Origin: an uncultured Colwellia sp.
GTDB lineage: Bacteria > Pseudomonadota > Gammaproteobacteria > Enterobacterales > Alteromonadaceae
Direction of reading: 5' to 3'
Assembly (NCBI GenBank): GCA_913063325.1
Contig: CAJXYE010000043.1
Coordinates: forward strand, 1-40,174
DNA: 40,174 nucleotides
This document shows positions 1-11,000 of this stretch, piece by piece. Position numbers and translations under genes: made by a program. Position 1 is the first letter of the stretch. Every line of letters starts with the position of its first letter. Below the pieces are notes generated by a model that was not told where the DNA came from, did not search any database, and was given only the letters and a program-made list of their open reading frames with translations.

Positions 1-75
1 CTTCTTCGATGGGTTTAAAATGACTTTACACCGCGTTAAATAAACAAAACATAGAATAACTATGCTTTACTTATT

Positions 76-582
76 TTACTTGTCTAAAGCCATTTTAATT
101 CCCACTGAAATCCTGCACTTTGATTGGTAGCGGGTATATAACTTACCAGAAAAATTATGAACATGTACTACGGTCGACATTGAAATTAATTTACTTTCGC
201 TACTTTCTTTGAAGACAGACACTTTTACATCTAAATGTTTATCTGAGTCTGCCAAAATAATTTCGTTATCGCTTAAAAAAAGCAAGGTGAAAATGCCAAC
301 GCGATCACCAACTCTGTATTCATCTAGTGGTTTTTTACTATCAATATCACCTAAATGGCCAATATTTTTTAATCCCATAACAGAGACGATTTTATTTCGC
401 CATGCCATTAAAAAGTTAACCCACTTGGGCATTTTTGATGCATGGTCTAGTCAAATTTGCAGTGCTCTTCTATTTGCTTGCTCAGTGTGAAATGAATAGC
501 TGTCAAAATAATAAGCGCCAGGTAGCTTTTTGGATATTGTACTGCCATGTGGAATTGATGATTTCTTAACGCTAAATGCCAT
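76..582 (-). pseudogene. DUF2867-like protein interrupted by an in-frame TGA
   Basis: The uninterrupted 118-codon part (76-432) reads MPKWVNFLMAWRNK... and carries features I associate with DUF2867 proteins: a GLKNIGHLG stretch, then DSDKHLDVKVSVF, then VVHVHNFSGKLYTRY. This domain is normally about 150-180 residues, so the piece is short at its N-terminus. Reading upstream in the same frame, an ATG at 582 preceded by AAGGA gives 43 more residues (MAFSVKKSSIPHG...RRALQI), then a TGA at 453-451, then LDHASK running straight into MPKWVN. The complete frame would be 168 residues, a normal family length. The stop is one base away from TGG (Trp), so this looks like a nonsense mutation rather than a frameshift. 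The downstream fragment could still be expressed from the internal ATG at 432. Function of the family is unknown. Confidence 0.6.
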
Positions 583-750
583 TATCGAAATATCCTTGAA
601 GAATAACGCTTTGTTAGTTAATTAAAAAAAGTGTTGGTTAAAACTTGAAACAAAGAAGTAACAGCTATGTTTGCATTTACTTTTTAATTGTCTGGTCAAA
701 TTTTTATAGCTACAACCTACGGCAATTCTGTACATTGGAATGAGTGAATT

Positions 751-981
751 ATGAACAGGATAAGCGTAAAAAAGTTTAGATACAAGCTAACAGCATATAT
801 TGAACAAACTGTTAGTGAGTGTGAACCAACTAAAGAAACTCGTATCTCAGGCAAATACTTTATTGTTAACAGTGCTGGTTATTGGGAAAGCGATAAGTAC
901 TTAAACATAGTTTGTCTGGTTGATAATCAAAGTACATTGCTCAGAAAGGTCGAGTTATTTATATATTTTCGCTATTGGTGA
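751..981 (+). CDS. small hypothetical protein (doubtful)
   Basis: An open frame of 76 codons starting with ATG, with a weak GAG-type ribosome binding site (GAGTGAATTATG). The product is basic and hydrophilic with no recognisable domain, signal peptide or membrane segment; it ends in an aromatic-rich tail (ELFIYFRYW). It could be a real small gene, a fragment of a longer one, or a chance ORF. No function can be assigned. Confidence 0.3.
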   Translation: MNRISVKKFRYKLTAYIEQTVSECEPTKETRISGKYFIVNSAGYWESDKYLNIVCLVDNQSTLLRKVELFIYFRYW

Positions 982-1021
982 GCATTACGACCAACATAGA
1001 AAGCTTAACGTTATATCAAGG

Positions 1022-1076
1022 GACTAATGCCTTAATGATAGGCAATAAAATTGCTATCTATCTTAACCTATTAGTC
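1022..1076. repeat. long imperfect palindrome, possible terminator
   Basis: The arms GACTAAT and ATTAGTC (1022-1028 and 1070-1076) enclose a second paired core, GATAGGCAAT against ATTGCTATC, around an AAA loop. It lies just downstream of the outer-membrane gene that ends at 1097 and could terminate or stabilise its transcript. No strong T-run follows, so a classical Rho-independent terminator is not certain. Confidence 0.4.
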
Positions 1077-1096
1077 ACTTGTAGTATTGAATACCA

Positions 1097-1693
1097 TTAA
1101 AAAGAGTAGTTAACACCAATCGTGGTACTGTTCCAGCTTTTTGAAAAGTTGGGAGCAGGCTCAAAATCTGGCAGTATTTGATAATCTGCAAATATATTAA
1201 ACTGCGCACTAACTTGATAACTTAATCCTAGGCCATAACTAAAACCACTATAAGAGTCTGTTCTAGCGAAGGAGTAATTTTCTATAAAATCCCCATCAGA
1301 GTCATAAGATTGGCCTAAACCTTTTGTTTCAAGTTCTGTTTTACTATAACCCGCTAAACCATAGATATTAAATGATTCAAAGAGTGGATAGGATGCTTTA
1401 AGCAATAACGAAATTTGACTATCAATATCTTCACTATAATTTCCCTCTCTAGATTCTGGAGAGCCATAAAAACTTGAATAACCGGATGTCCCTTTAGCTA
1501 ATCTTGTCTCTAAAGAAAAATAGTCATTATATTTATAGCCTGCAATTATTCCCGCGGTATTAAAGTCACGCTCATTCGAGGATATTTCTTGTGCATTGTA
1601 TAACGCTCCAAGATACCAACTATCATCTGCTAATGCAGAAAATACAGGGGCTGATGCTAAAGCGGTGAAGACAAGAGGTAGATATTTCTTCAT
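1097..1693 (-). CDS. outer-membrane beta-barrel protein (porin/OmpA-like fold)
   Basis: A 198-residue protein with a clear Sec signal peptide (MKKYLPLVFTALASAPVFSALA, cleavage about residue 22). The mature part consists of alternating aromatic/polar beta strands: SWYLGALYNAQEIS, AGIIAGYKYNDYFSLETRLA, FSYGLGLSYQVSAQFNIFADYQ. It ends in NYSF, the terminal aromatic residue expected by the BAM machinery. Size and pattern fit the eight-stranded outer-membrane beta-barrel family (OMP_b-brl-like). It is a tandem paralogue of the gene at 1929-2573: both begin SWYLGALYNAQEIS and share a DxDSQISL/DIDTQISL strand. Its leader (AAAAGGATTTAAAATG) is also nearly the same as the neighbour's. The specific role (adhesion, transport, structural) is unknown. 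Confidence 0.85.
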   Translation of the reverse strand: MKKYLPLVFTALASAPVFSALADDSWYLGALYNAQEISSNERDFNTAGIIAGYKYNDYFSLETRLAKGTSGYSSFYGSPESREGNYSEDIDSQISLLLKASYPLFESFNIYGLAGYSKTELETKGLGQSYDSDGDFIENYSFARTDSYSGFSYGLGLSYQVSAQFNIFADYQILPDFEPAPNFSKSWNSTTIGVNYSF

Positions 1694-1928
1694 TTTAAAT
1701 CCTTTTAAGTAGTTGTATGATTATTAAAGGATTTTATCAGTAGTTGATATTTTAAAGTGTTTAAAAAGTGTTTAAGTTTTGTCAGGAACATAGATGCAGC
1801 AGCGATTAAATACTAACGACCAGATAACGAGCAAAATGCCTAGTCAAGCGATATACAGCTAGCTGTTATTTTTCAAGCTAAGCAACTTGTATGGATAATG
1901 CATTCATCTTAATTGCCATTAAGATATA

Positions 1929-2573
1929 TTAAAAAGAGTAGCTAATACCAATTGTGCCACTTTTCCAGCTTTTAGAAACACTTGAATTAGGCTCGAAATT
2001 AGGAAGAACTTGGTAATCTATAAAGACATTAACGTTTTCATTGATCTGATAATCCACACCAACACCATAGCTAAAGCCATTTTCATATTCAGTATGTGTA
2101 TAAGAATAATTCCCTGTGATATTACCGTCAGTATCGTTATATTGCCCTAAACCTTTTATTTCAAGCTTTGTATTGGTATAACCAGACAGAGCGTAAAATT
2201 TAACAGATTTAAAGATAGGATAAGACGCCTTAATCGAGAGTGAAATTTGCGTATCTATGTCTTCACTATAACTGCCCCATGGCTCATCACCTGTACCATA
2301 ATGGCCTGAGTAACCTGAAGAGCCAGAAGAATAGCTAGTACCTAGAGATGAGAATTGATAACTTGAAGTGCCTGAAGCAAACCTCGCTTCAACAGCAAAG
2401 TATTGATTATATGTATAACCTGCCATTAACCCCGCGGTATTGAAATCTCGACCAGTGATTGAAATTTCTTGTGCATTATACAAAGCACCAAGATACCAAC
2501 TGTTTTCAGCATTTACAGTGGTGGCATAAGTTGAAATGAGAAGTGTGAATGATAAAGGTAATAGCCTTTTCAT
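1929..2573 (-). CDS. outer-membrane beta-barrel protein, tandem paralogue
   Basis: A 214-residue protein with a signal peptide (MKRLLPLSFTLLISTYATTVNA) and a beta-barrel body ending in SYSF. It aligns throughout with the 198-residue neighbour. The main difference is a Ser/Gly/Tyr-rich loop of about 18 extra residues (SYSSGSSGYSGHYG), most likely a surface-exposed extracellular loop. The ribosome binding site AAAGGA is followed by TTAAA and the ATG. The 235 bp between the two genes shows no other gene, so the pair may be expressed separately or as one transcript. It probably arose by gene duplication followed by loop divergence. Confidence 0.85.
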   Translation of the reverse strand: MKRLLPLSFTLLISTYATTVNAENSWYLGALYNAQEISITGRDFNTAGLMAGYTYNQYFAVEARFASGTSSYQFSSLGTSYSSGSSGYSGHYGTGDEPWGSYSEDIDTQISLSIKASYPIFKSVKFYALSGYTNTKLEIKGLGQYNDTDGNITGNYSYTHTEYENGFSYGVGVDYQINENVNVFIDYQVLPNFEPNSSVSKSWKSGTIGISYSF

Positions 2574-2967
2574 TTTAAGTCCTTTTAGTTTTATTCAATG
2601 ATATTACTGAAATATTGATTAAATATAATAATTCATCAGGATGCATAACCCTTTTTCTAGAAGAGCGAAGTTACTCATCCATGATTTTAAACGCAAGTAG
2701 GTTACTTGATTGTTAGCGGGATATCAACGAGTTAAACATAACGTGTTAGCGTGTAGATATGTAAAAGATGGTGACTATATCTATTTATTGTAGGAAAAAT
2801 ATAACTAGATTTTTCTAGAGAGTCAGGGCTTACTCGGAGTAAAAATCAAGACGCTTTTTTTGAGAATAAATATTTTAAAGCGACTCAGTTTGCTAATAAT
2901 AATCTTAGTTAAAGCACCATCCAACTGACTCATTAATGACTATGAATCAGTCTAATAATAATAACCG
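2574..2967. other. intergenic region without a recognisable gene
   Basis: This AT-rich stretch of almost 400 bp lies between the start of the outer-membrane gene and the end of pfaE. It should carry the promoter for the minus-strand outer-membrane pair close to 2580-2640. I see no convincing ORF, tRNA, mobile end or strong terminator; a small TTACTC/GAGTAA palindrome near 2830 is the only symmetry noted. Confidence 0.5.
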
Positions 2968-3873
2968 CTATAGTTCCTGATAGCCGAGCAAGGGCAGGGT
3001 ATCAAAAAAGCGTAATTGGTAATCCGTTTTTTGATTATCGCTCTTTGCTCTTAAAGAAAACGCGATGCGATGTTCTTGCTTTTCATCAATTTCAGCGCTT
3101 GGGTAAACTATCCAGCTGCGCCAAATCTGTGGCTCATCAACTCTATGCTGGGCAAAGCTTAGGCTAATATCTTTTTTGATGGTAAATAGGTTTTTATAGT
3201 CTTGTTCAGTATCGTTTATCTCGAAGCTAAAGTCGGCAAGCGGTATCGCTAAGCCTAAACCCCACGCTTTTATATAGGATTCCTTTAAGGTCCAATAATC
3301 AAAAAATCGATTACGTTGGTGTGCTTCGGGAAGTGCAAAAAGATCGGTAGTCTCGGTAGGTGAAAAATATCGTTCTGCAATTGCTAATACGTCATTATTG
3401 CGACCAGTATTTTCTACATCACAACCAATATCATCTTCAAGCGTTACTGCGCAAACAATGAGGTTTTTGGTATGGCTGATATTAAAACGTAGTGGTAAAG
3501 GGCAATTAACCACTTCGGGTTTATCTTTAGCCCCTTTTTCAAACTGCCAATCTTGCGGTGCTACATCAGCATAATAAGATAATAAGTCGCGTATAAAAGC
3601 GCGAGTTATCAAAGCATCGTATCTGTCTTTGGCAAACTTATATCGTTGCTGTTTTGCTAACTCGGTACTGGTGAGTAATGTCGAGTAGCTTGCTAACAGT
3701 TCATCATTATCGAGTAGTTCTGCAGGTTTGGTCATCCATAGGTGAATTTCATTGCTCGCTAGGGTGATTTTTTCTTTTGATCGCATTGAACGTTCAGATT
3801 GAGAAGGAGAGGTCATAAAGTATCGGTAGCTTGTATTGTTTAGGTAACGTTTGATTAATAGTTGCTTGGGCAT
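2968..3873 (-). CDS. pfaE: 4'-phosphopantetheinyl transferase PfaE (Sfp type)
   Basis: This enzyme transfers the phosphopantetheine arm of CoA to the serine of acyl carrier proteins; here the targets would be the five ACP domains of PfaA. Signature motifs of Sfp/AcpS-type transferases are visible in order: FNISHT (about 130-135), GCDVEN with metal-binding D152 and E154, and the WTLKESYIKAWG block (about 194-205) with the expected Lys/Glu pair and a downstream Lys. Length (301 aa) suits the two-lobed Sfp class. It is transcribed away from pfaR, leaving a shared 281-bp regulatory region. The start at 3873 has no obvious ribosome binding site; in-frame Met20 and Met30 are possible alternatives because the first 40 residues are not part of the conserved fold. 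The pfaE name rests on both the motifs and the location. Confidence 0.9.
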   Translation of the reverse strand: MPKQLLIKRYLNNTSYRYFMTSPSQSERSMRSKEKITLASNEIHLWMTKPAELLDNDELLASYSTLLTSTELAKQQRYKFAKDRYDALITRAFIRDLLSYYADVAPQDWQFEKGAKDKPEVVNCPLPLRFNISHTKNLIVCAVTLEDDIGCDVENTGRNNDVLAIAERYFSPTETTDLFALPEAHQRNRFFDYWTLKESYIKAWGLGLAIPLADFSFEINDTEQDYKNLFTIKKDISLSFAQHRVDEPQIWRSWIVYPSAEIDEKQEHRIAFSLRAKSDNQKTDYQLRFFDTLPLLGYQEL

Positions 3874-4063
3874 GATTTTATCACAAAGGTTTCAGGGGAA
3901 ATTTATTTTTATACGAATTTTAATATTCTTTTAATTTAACCGAGAATGCCCAACTGTCTATAGTGTCAACTATTTACCAGTGAGAGTACAGATATCTTGC
4001 CAACTGGTCGAACAGGTAAGTTAATACCTTAGTCTATAAATTAGCAAAGCGAGTATCGGGTGA

Positions 4064-4092
4064 TTGTGTTGGGTATGAAACCTGTGTATATT
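4064..4092 (+). promoter_or_regulatory. candidate sigma-70 promoter for pfaR/pfa operon
   Basis: TTGTGT (4064-4069) and TATATT (4087-4092) are separated by exactly 17 bp, about 60 bp upstream of the pfaR start in the pfaE-pfaR divergent gap. Spacing and sequence are close to the sigma-70 consensus. This is a pattern match only. Confidence 0.4.
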
Positions 4093-4154
4093 AGCCGCGT
4101 TATATCGTTTAGTGCACCTTTATTTTTAGGATAAAAAGGCACGAAAAATTATTT

Positions 4155-5063
4155 ATGGTAAACAATTTATGGATGAAAATGAGCAAGCAAGCTAAAAGTA
4201 CTTCCACTCAACATGCCAACGCGACTACCACACCAGAGATGCGGGCATTCATTCATGAATCTGATTTACCTACGGCTGTGTTGTCACGGTTATTGAAAGT
4301 TTCAGAATCAACCATCCGTAAATGGCGTAAAAGAGAATCCCATAGCGATGCGTCTCACGTACCAAAGCAGCTAAATACCACATTAAGTGAAGCACAAGAA
4401 TATGTTGTGGTTGAGCTTCGAACACGTTTATTACTATCCCTTGATGAATTACTTGCTGTGTGTAAGCAGTTTATTAATACCAATGTATCCCGTGCAGGTT
4501 TACAACGATGTCTTAAACGTCATGGTGTTTCCCGTCTTGCTGATATGCAAGAAAGTGGCGAAATGCATGATGCCGATGGTGTAAGCGATGAAACCGTGGC
4601 AGTGGCAATTGAAGACACTAAAGAAAATAAGCTGTTAGTCTCTCAATTATCACCCTCAGCCATGCGTGAAGTTTTAAATAAAAGTAATAACTTATCGGCT
4701 GATGAAGTAGTGCAGATAAAAGTTACCCAATTACCGCACTTTGCAGATAACAGCCGAGTTAAAGAGACTACGGCTAATGAAGGTGAAAACTCAGAACAGC
4801 GCCGTTTATTAATTGCCAATGATCCCAGCTCTAATTGGGTTTATGTGGATATTTACGATGGTAATGAGCGAGAAGCTGCCAGTCGTTACATGAGTTACGT
4901 ACTCAACAAAGCCCCATTTCATATTCGCCGCATTTTAGCGGGGAATTATGCCGAATTTTTAAGTCGTTTTCGTTTATTAAATGAAAATCCAGATGAAGCC
5001 AGTACGCTGTCTTCATCTTGTGATGATCATGATATCGATAACGAAGATGCAAACAAATATTAA
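4155..5063 (+). CDS. pfaR: PfaR, transposase-derived regulator of PUFA synthesis
   Basis: The protein lies directly upstream of pfaA, where pfaR, a positive regulator of PUFA genes in Photobacterium, is found. Residues 27-60 form a helix-turn-helix (LLKVSESTIRKWRKR) and residues 108-128 a second one (NVSRAGLQRCLKRHGVSRL) that resembles the N-terminal half of IS481-family transposases. Residues 184-268 resemble the start of the transposase catalytic core, but the positions expected to hold catalytic Asp look substituted: QIKVTQLP where D is expected at K189, and ILAGNYAEF where TDNG is expected at 262-265. The protein then ends in an acidic tail. I infer a domesticated, catalytically dead transposase used as a DNA-binding regulator. 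The start is uncertain among Met1, Met7 and Met9. Its stop is 16 bp before the pfaA start, so the two are probably co-transcribed. Confidence 0.8.
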   Translation: MVNNLWMKMSKQAKSTSTQHANATTTPEMRAFIHESDLPTAVLSRLLKVSESTIRKWRKRESHSDASHVPKQLNTTLSEAQEYVVVELRTRLLLSLDELLAVCKQFINTNVSRAGLQRCLKRHGVSRLADMQESGEMHDADGVSDETVAVAIEDTKENKLLVSQLSPSAMREVLNKSNNLSADEVVQIKVTQLPHFADNSRVKETTANEGENSEQRRLLIANDPSSNWVYVDIYDGNEREAASRYMSYVLNKAPFHIRRILAGNYAEFLSRFRLLNENPDEASTLSSSCDDHDIDNEDANKY

Positions 5064-5079
5064 CAGTAGAGTAATTAAA

Positions 5080-8000
5080 ATGGCTAAAAAGCAGCAAGAA
5101 TCATCAAAAACTGTAGCAAAAACAACGAGTATTGATAACGAAGAGCAAGAATTTAACTCTCGTTTACAAGAATGTCCTATCGCGGTTGTCGGTATGGCGT
5201 CAATTTTTGCCGATGCAAAAAATCTTGAAGATTACTGGGACAATATTTTTGAGTCTGTTGATGCGATTAAAGATGTACCAAGTGATCGCTGGGCGATAGA
5301 TGACTATTATAATAGCGACCCAAAAGCCGCAGATAAAACCTACTGTAAGCGTGGTGGATTTTTACCTGAGATTGACTTTGACCCAATGGAATTTGGTCTA
5401 CCACCAAACATTTTAGAATTAACGGATATTGCACAATTATTATCACTAGTGGTTGCTCGGGATGTATTAAATGATGCCGGCATTGGCGATGGCTCAGGTT
5501 ATGACAGAGATAAAGTCGGTATTACTTTAGGTGTCGGTGGTGGTCAGAAACAGATTTCTCCTTTAACGTCACGTTTGCAAGGCCCTGTTTTAGAAAAAGT
5601 TTTAAAATCTTCGGGTGTTGACGCTGAAGATCGCGCCATGATCATCGAAAAATTCAAGAAAGCTTATATTGGCTGGGAAGAAAACTCATTCCCTGGCATG
5701 TTAGGTAATGTTATTTCTGGTCGTATTGCTAACCGTTTTGATCTGGGTGGCACTAACTGTGTGGTTGATGCCGCTTGTGCAGGCTCATTAGCAGCAATTA
5801 AATTAGCGATTTCTGACTTGTTAGAGCACCGCTCTGAAGTAATGATCTCTGGTGGAGTTTGTTGTGATAACTCACCATTTATGTACATGTCATTCTCAAA
5901 AACACCAGCCTTTACTACTAACGAAGATATTCGCCCGTTTGATAACGATTCAAAAGGTATGATGATTGGTGAAGGTATCGGCATGATGGCCTTTAAACGC
6001 CTTGAAGATGCTGAGCGTGATGGGGATAAAATTTATGCTGTGCTTAAAGGTATTGGTACATCAAGCGATGGTCGTTTTAAATCTATTTACGCACCACGTC
6101 CTGATGGACAAGCCAAAGCATTAAAACGTGCTTATGATGACGCCGGTTTTGATCCAAGAAGCTGTGGCCTCCTAGAAGCTCATGGTACTGGTACTAAAGC
6201 AGGTGATGCGGCAGAGTTCAGTGGCTTAGTTAAACATTTTTCAGCGGGTAATGAAGAAAAGCAACATATTGCGCTTGGCTCAGTAAAATCGCAAATTGGC
6301 CATACCAAAGCAGCTGCAGGCTCTGCGGGTATGATTAAAGCCGTGTTGGCGTTACATCATAAGGTATTGCCAGCGACCATTCATATTGACCAACCAAATA
6401 CTTCGCTAGACATAGAAAATAGCCCTATGTATTTGAATAATGAAACCCGTCCATGGATGGCGCGCGAAGATGGTTTACCTCGTCGCGCTGGTGTTAGTTC
6501 ATTTGGTTTTGGTGGTACTAACTACCATATGGTATTAGAAGAATACACGCCTACCGCACAAGGGCAATATCGTTTAAATGCCGTGCCACAAACAATTTTA
6601 GTGACGGCGAAAGATGAAGCAGCACTTATTGCAGAGTTAAAACAGTGGCAAGAAAAACTTAGCACAGTTGCAGATGCTCAACCTTATATCTTTAATGCTT
6701 TAGTTACCGATTGCGCTTTGCAAACACCTGCAAATGATTTAGCTCGCTGTGGTTTTGTTGCTAAAAATGCCGATGAAGCCATTAAGATGATTGACGGCGC
6801 ATTAAAACAGTTTAGTAGCAAAGCAGACAGCGAGAGCTGGTCTGTACCTACCGGAATTTATTACCGTAAGTCAGCGATAACAACCAAAGGTAAAGTGGTT
6901 GCGCTTTTCTCTGGTCAGGGTTCACAATACGTCAACATGGGTCGAGAGCTTGCCTGTAATTTCCCAAGTGTTATGCAAGCAGCGCAAGATATGGACGTGG
7001 AATTTGCTAATGCAGGTTTAGGTCAATTAACGCCAACAACTTACCCAATTCCAGTATTTAGTGATGATGCGCGTAAAGCACAAGATGAAGTTTTACGTTT
7101 AACGCAACACGCTCAACCGGCTATTGGCACTTTAAGTGTTGGCCTTTATAAAACTTTCACTAATGCAGGTTTTAAAGCAGACTTTACCGCTGGGCATAGT
7201 TTTGGCGAGTTAACTGCACTTTGGGCTGCTGGCGTATTAAACGATAGCGATTATATGATGTTAGCGCGCAGTCGTGGTCAAGCCATGGCTGCTCCTAAAG
7301 ATGCAACTGTTGATACTGGCACCATGATTGCTGTGGTTGGCGCTCCTGAAAAAGTAGCAGCTGATATTAAAGACATCAAAGATATTTCAATCGCTAATTA
7401 CAACTCTAATAATCAAGTGGTAGTTGCTGGTGTTACTAGCCAAATCGCTATTGCTATTGAAGAGCTTAAAGGCAAAGGTTACAAGGTTGTGCCATTACCG
7501 GTATCAGCAGCGTTCCATACGCCATTGGTAGGTCATGCACAAAAACCATTTAGCGACGCTATTGATAACGCTAAATTTAATAAACCTGTGGTACCTGTCT
7601 ATTCAAATGGCACAGCAAAAGTCCATTCGAATAAAGCGGCAGATATTAAAAAGAGTCTGAAAAATCATATTTTAGAGTCGGTGCACTTTAACGAAGAAAT
7701 TGACAACATCTATGCTGATGGCGGTCGAGTTTTTGTTGAGTTTGGACCTAAAAATGTTTTAACTAAGTTAGTTGAAAACATCTTAAAAGATAAAGATGAT
7801 GTGGTAGCAATTGCCGTTAACGCTAATCCGAAAAAATCTGCTGATATGCAAATGCGCCAAGCCGCAGTGCAAATGGCTGTACTTGGATTAGAGCTGAACA
7901 ACATTGACCCATACTGTGCGGTTAAACGTCCGTTAGCGGCGCCTAAAATGTCACCACTCGCTATGAAGCTTACCGGTGCATCTTATGTTAGCCCTAAAAC

Positions 8001-11000
8001 CAAAAAAGCGTTTGATGATGCACTAAACGACGGTTGGACAATTAAACAAGCAACTTCGGTACCTGTTGCTGTGCCAGCGCCACAAGTTGTTGAGAAAATA
8101 GTAGAAGTAGAGCGGATTGTTGAAGTTGAGAAGATTGTTTACCTTAACGCTGATGGTAGTGTTGCTGATGGCAATGCAATAACTAGTCAAGAAGCTACAG
8201 CTAATACTAGCGACGTTGTTAGTAGCATTGAACGCAGTGTTAGTCAGTTTGTTGATCATCAACAACAGTTATTAAATGTGCATGAGCAATACATGCAAGG
8301 GCCAAAAGATTACGCTAAAACGTTTGATGCAGTATTGTCTACTCAGGAAGCAGGTGAATTACCTGAAAGTCTTGATCGAACCTTAGGTATGTATCATGAC
8401 TTCCAATCAGAAACTTTACGTGTTCATGAGCAATACCTAAATAATCAAACTGATAACATGGCGGCCATGTTGTCTTCTGCTGAAACAAATGCACCAGCAG
8501 TATCTGCTCCCGTTGTAACTAAAGCAGCCGAAGTTAAAGTCCCAGTAGCTGCACAAGCAGCACCAATAAAGCCAAAAGTAGCGCAAGCTGTACAATCAGC
8601 GCCAGTAACCCCTGTTACTGCTCCTGTAGTGCAAACGCAATCGCCAGTACAAACAGTAGCTACCGCTGCTGCACTTGCACCAGTGGCGGAAATATCAGTA
8701 GCGGTTTCCGCTCCAGCAGCTTCAATTGACCTTGCAAGAATTCAAGTAGTGATGATGGAAGTAGTTGCTGAGAAAACCGGCTATCCAACTGAAATGCTTG
8801 AACTTGAAATGGATATGGAAGCAGATTTGGGCATTGACTCAATTAAGCGTGTTGAAATCTTAGGTTCAGTACAAGAAATCATTAGTGATTTACCTGAGCT
8901 GAATCCTGAAGATCTAGCCGAGTTACGCACCTTAGGCGAGATTGTTGATTACATGACGTCAAAAGCTCAAGCTGTTTCGCCAAGCGCGTCAGCTAATGAG
9001 AGTGCACCAGCACTACACTTAGTTGATACGACAGTGACTGCAAGTGTCCCTGCGATTGATTTAAAACACATCCAATCTGTAATGATGGAAGTAGTAGCAG
9101 AAAAAACCGGCTACCCAACGGAAATGCTTGAACTTGAAATGGACATGGAAGCGGATTTAGGTATCGACTCAATTAAACGTGTTGAAATCCTAGGTGCAGT
9201 ACAAGAAATCATTACCGACTTACCAGAGCTTAACCCAGAAGATTTAGCTGAGTTACGTACCTTAGGCGAAATCGTTAGTTACATGCAAAGCAAAGTCTCA
9301 GCGGCCCCTGTAGCTGTTGCGAGTGCGCGAGTCAATGAAAGTGCTCCAGCTGGACCAGCAATTGATTTAAAACACATCCAATCTGTAATGATGGAAGTGG
9401 TTGCTGAGAAAACCGGCTACCCAACGGAAATGCTTGAGCTAGAAATGGATATGGAAGCAGACTTAGGTATCGACTCAATCAAACGTGTTGAAATCTTAGG
9501 TGCAGTGCAAGAAACTATCCCAGATTTACCTGAGCTTAACCCAGAAGATTTAGCTGAGCTACGCACCTTAGGTGAAATTGTAAGTTACATGCAATCTAAA
9601 GTAGCAGCGACTCCTGTAGCTGTTGAAGCTACAAGTACAGCAGCCAGTGCGCCAGTTAGCGAGAACAACGCACCAATTGCTGCTACAACAGCCATTGATC
9701 TTAATTACATTCAAAGCGTCATGATGACAGTAGTCGCTGAGAAAACGGGCTACCCAACAGACATGTTAGAGCTTGAAATGGATATGGAAGCCGACTTAGG
9801 TATCGACTCAATCAAACGTGTTGAAATCTTAGGTGCGGTACAAGAAACAATCCCTGATCTTCCAGAGTTAAACCCAGAAGATTTAGCCGAGTTACGTACA
9901 TTAGGTGAAATAGTTAGCTACATGCAATCTAAAGTAGCTCCTGTAACTCAAGCTGCGACTGAAAGTACAATTACAGAAATAACAACAGAAACTACAGCGA
10001 CAATCGACTTGGATTACATCCAATCAGTAATGATGACAGTAGTAGCCGAGAAAACTGGTTACCCAGCAGAAATGTTAGAGCTTGCCATGGATATGGAAGC
10101 AGACTTGGGTATTGACTCAATTAAGCGTGTTGAAATTCTAGGTGCTGTACAAGAAACCATCCCTGATTTACCAGAGCTTAACCCTGAAGATTTAGCAGAA
10201 TTGCGCACTTTAGGCGAAATTGTTAGCTATATGCAATCTAAGGTATCACCTAATGAGCCAACAGACCCTAAAGGTCCTGGCAGTAAAACTGTTGAAGCTG
10301 TAAAAGAAGCTTCGGTAGAAGCTGCAGCAAGCTTTCAAGGTGCGCCAAGTGCAACAGTTGAGCTAACAGCATTATCTTCAATCAATAAAATTGTGCAAGA
10401 CGTTACCGTAAATGGTGGCGCCAATGCCTTAGTCGTTGACGACGGAACTGGTGCAGCGGTCTCCTTAAGCGCTAAGCTTATTAAACAAGGTTGGAAGGTC
10501 ACGGCATTAAAACCTAACTGGGTGGTGAGTAGCTCGAAAAAAGCCTTTAGCAAAGCAGTTAATGTGATTGAGATTGGCACCAGTGATAAAACCCTTGATG
10601 AAGCACAAATTAAAGACATCATCGACAACAACGAACAACTTGATGCAGTAATTTACCTGCAAAGTAAGCAAACCGTTGATGCTATTGAATACCCTAAAGC
10701 GGCAAAACAAGGCTTAATGTTAGCCTTTGTTTTAGCTAAATTGTCTAAGGTAAAATTAGCAACGAAAGCACGAGCTTCATTTGTTGTGATAACACGTCAA
10801 GGTGGCGCGTTAGGTTTTGCTAATGCAGAGGGAGCTTCACAAGGCTTAACACAGGTTAAGGCAGATGTTAAAGCTGATTTAGTACAAGCAGGTTTAGCTG
10901 GCTTAGTTAAAACTATCAACCATGAGTGGAACGCTGGCGAAGACAGCGTTTTTTGTCGCATCGTTGATTTATCAACTAAATTAGCTGCAGATAAAGCTGC

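Noticed and set aside
4981..5079. Extended pfaA start at 4981
   Set aside because: The extra 33 codons overlap pfaR in another frame and the usual PfaA N-terminus (MAKKQQ) begins at 5080.
8720..10240. Regular tandem repetition considered as a CRISPR or minisatellite
   Set aside because: The period of about 100 codons keeps reading frame and encodes complete ACP domains with the phosphopantetheine serine.
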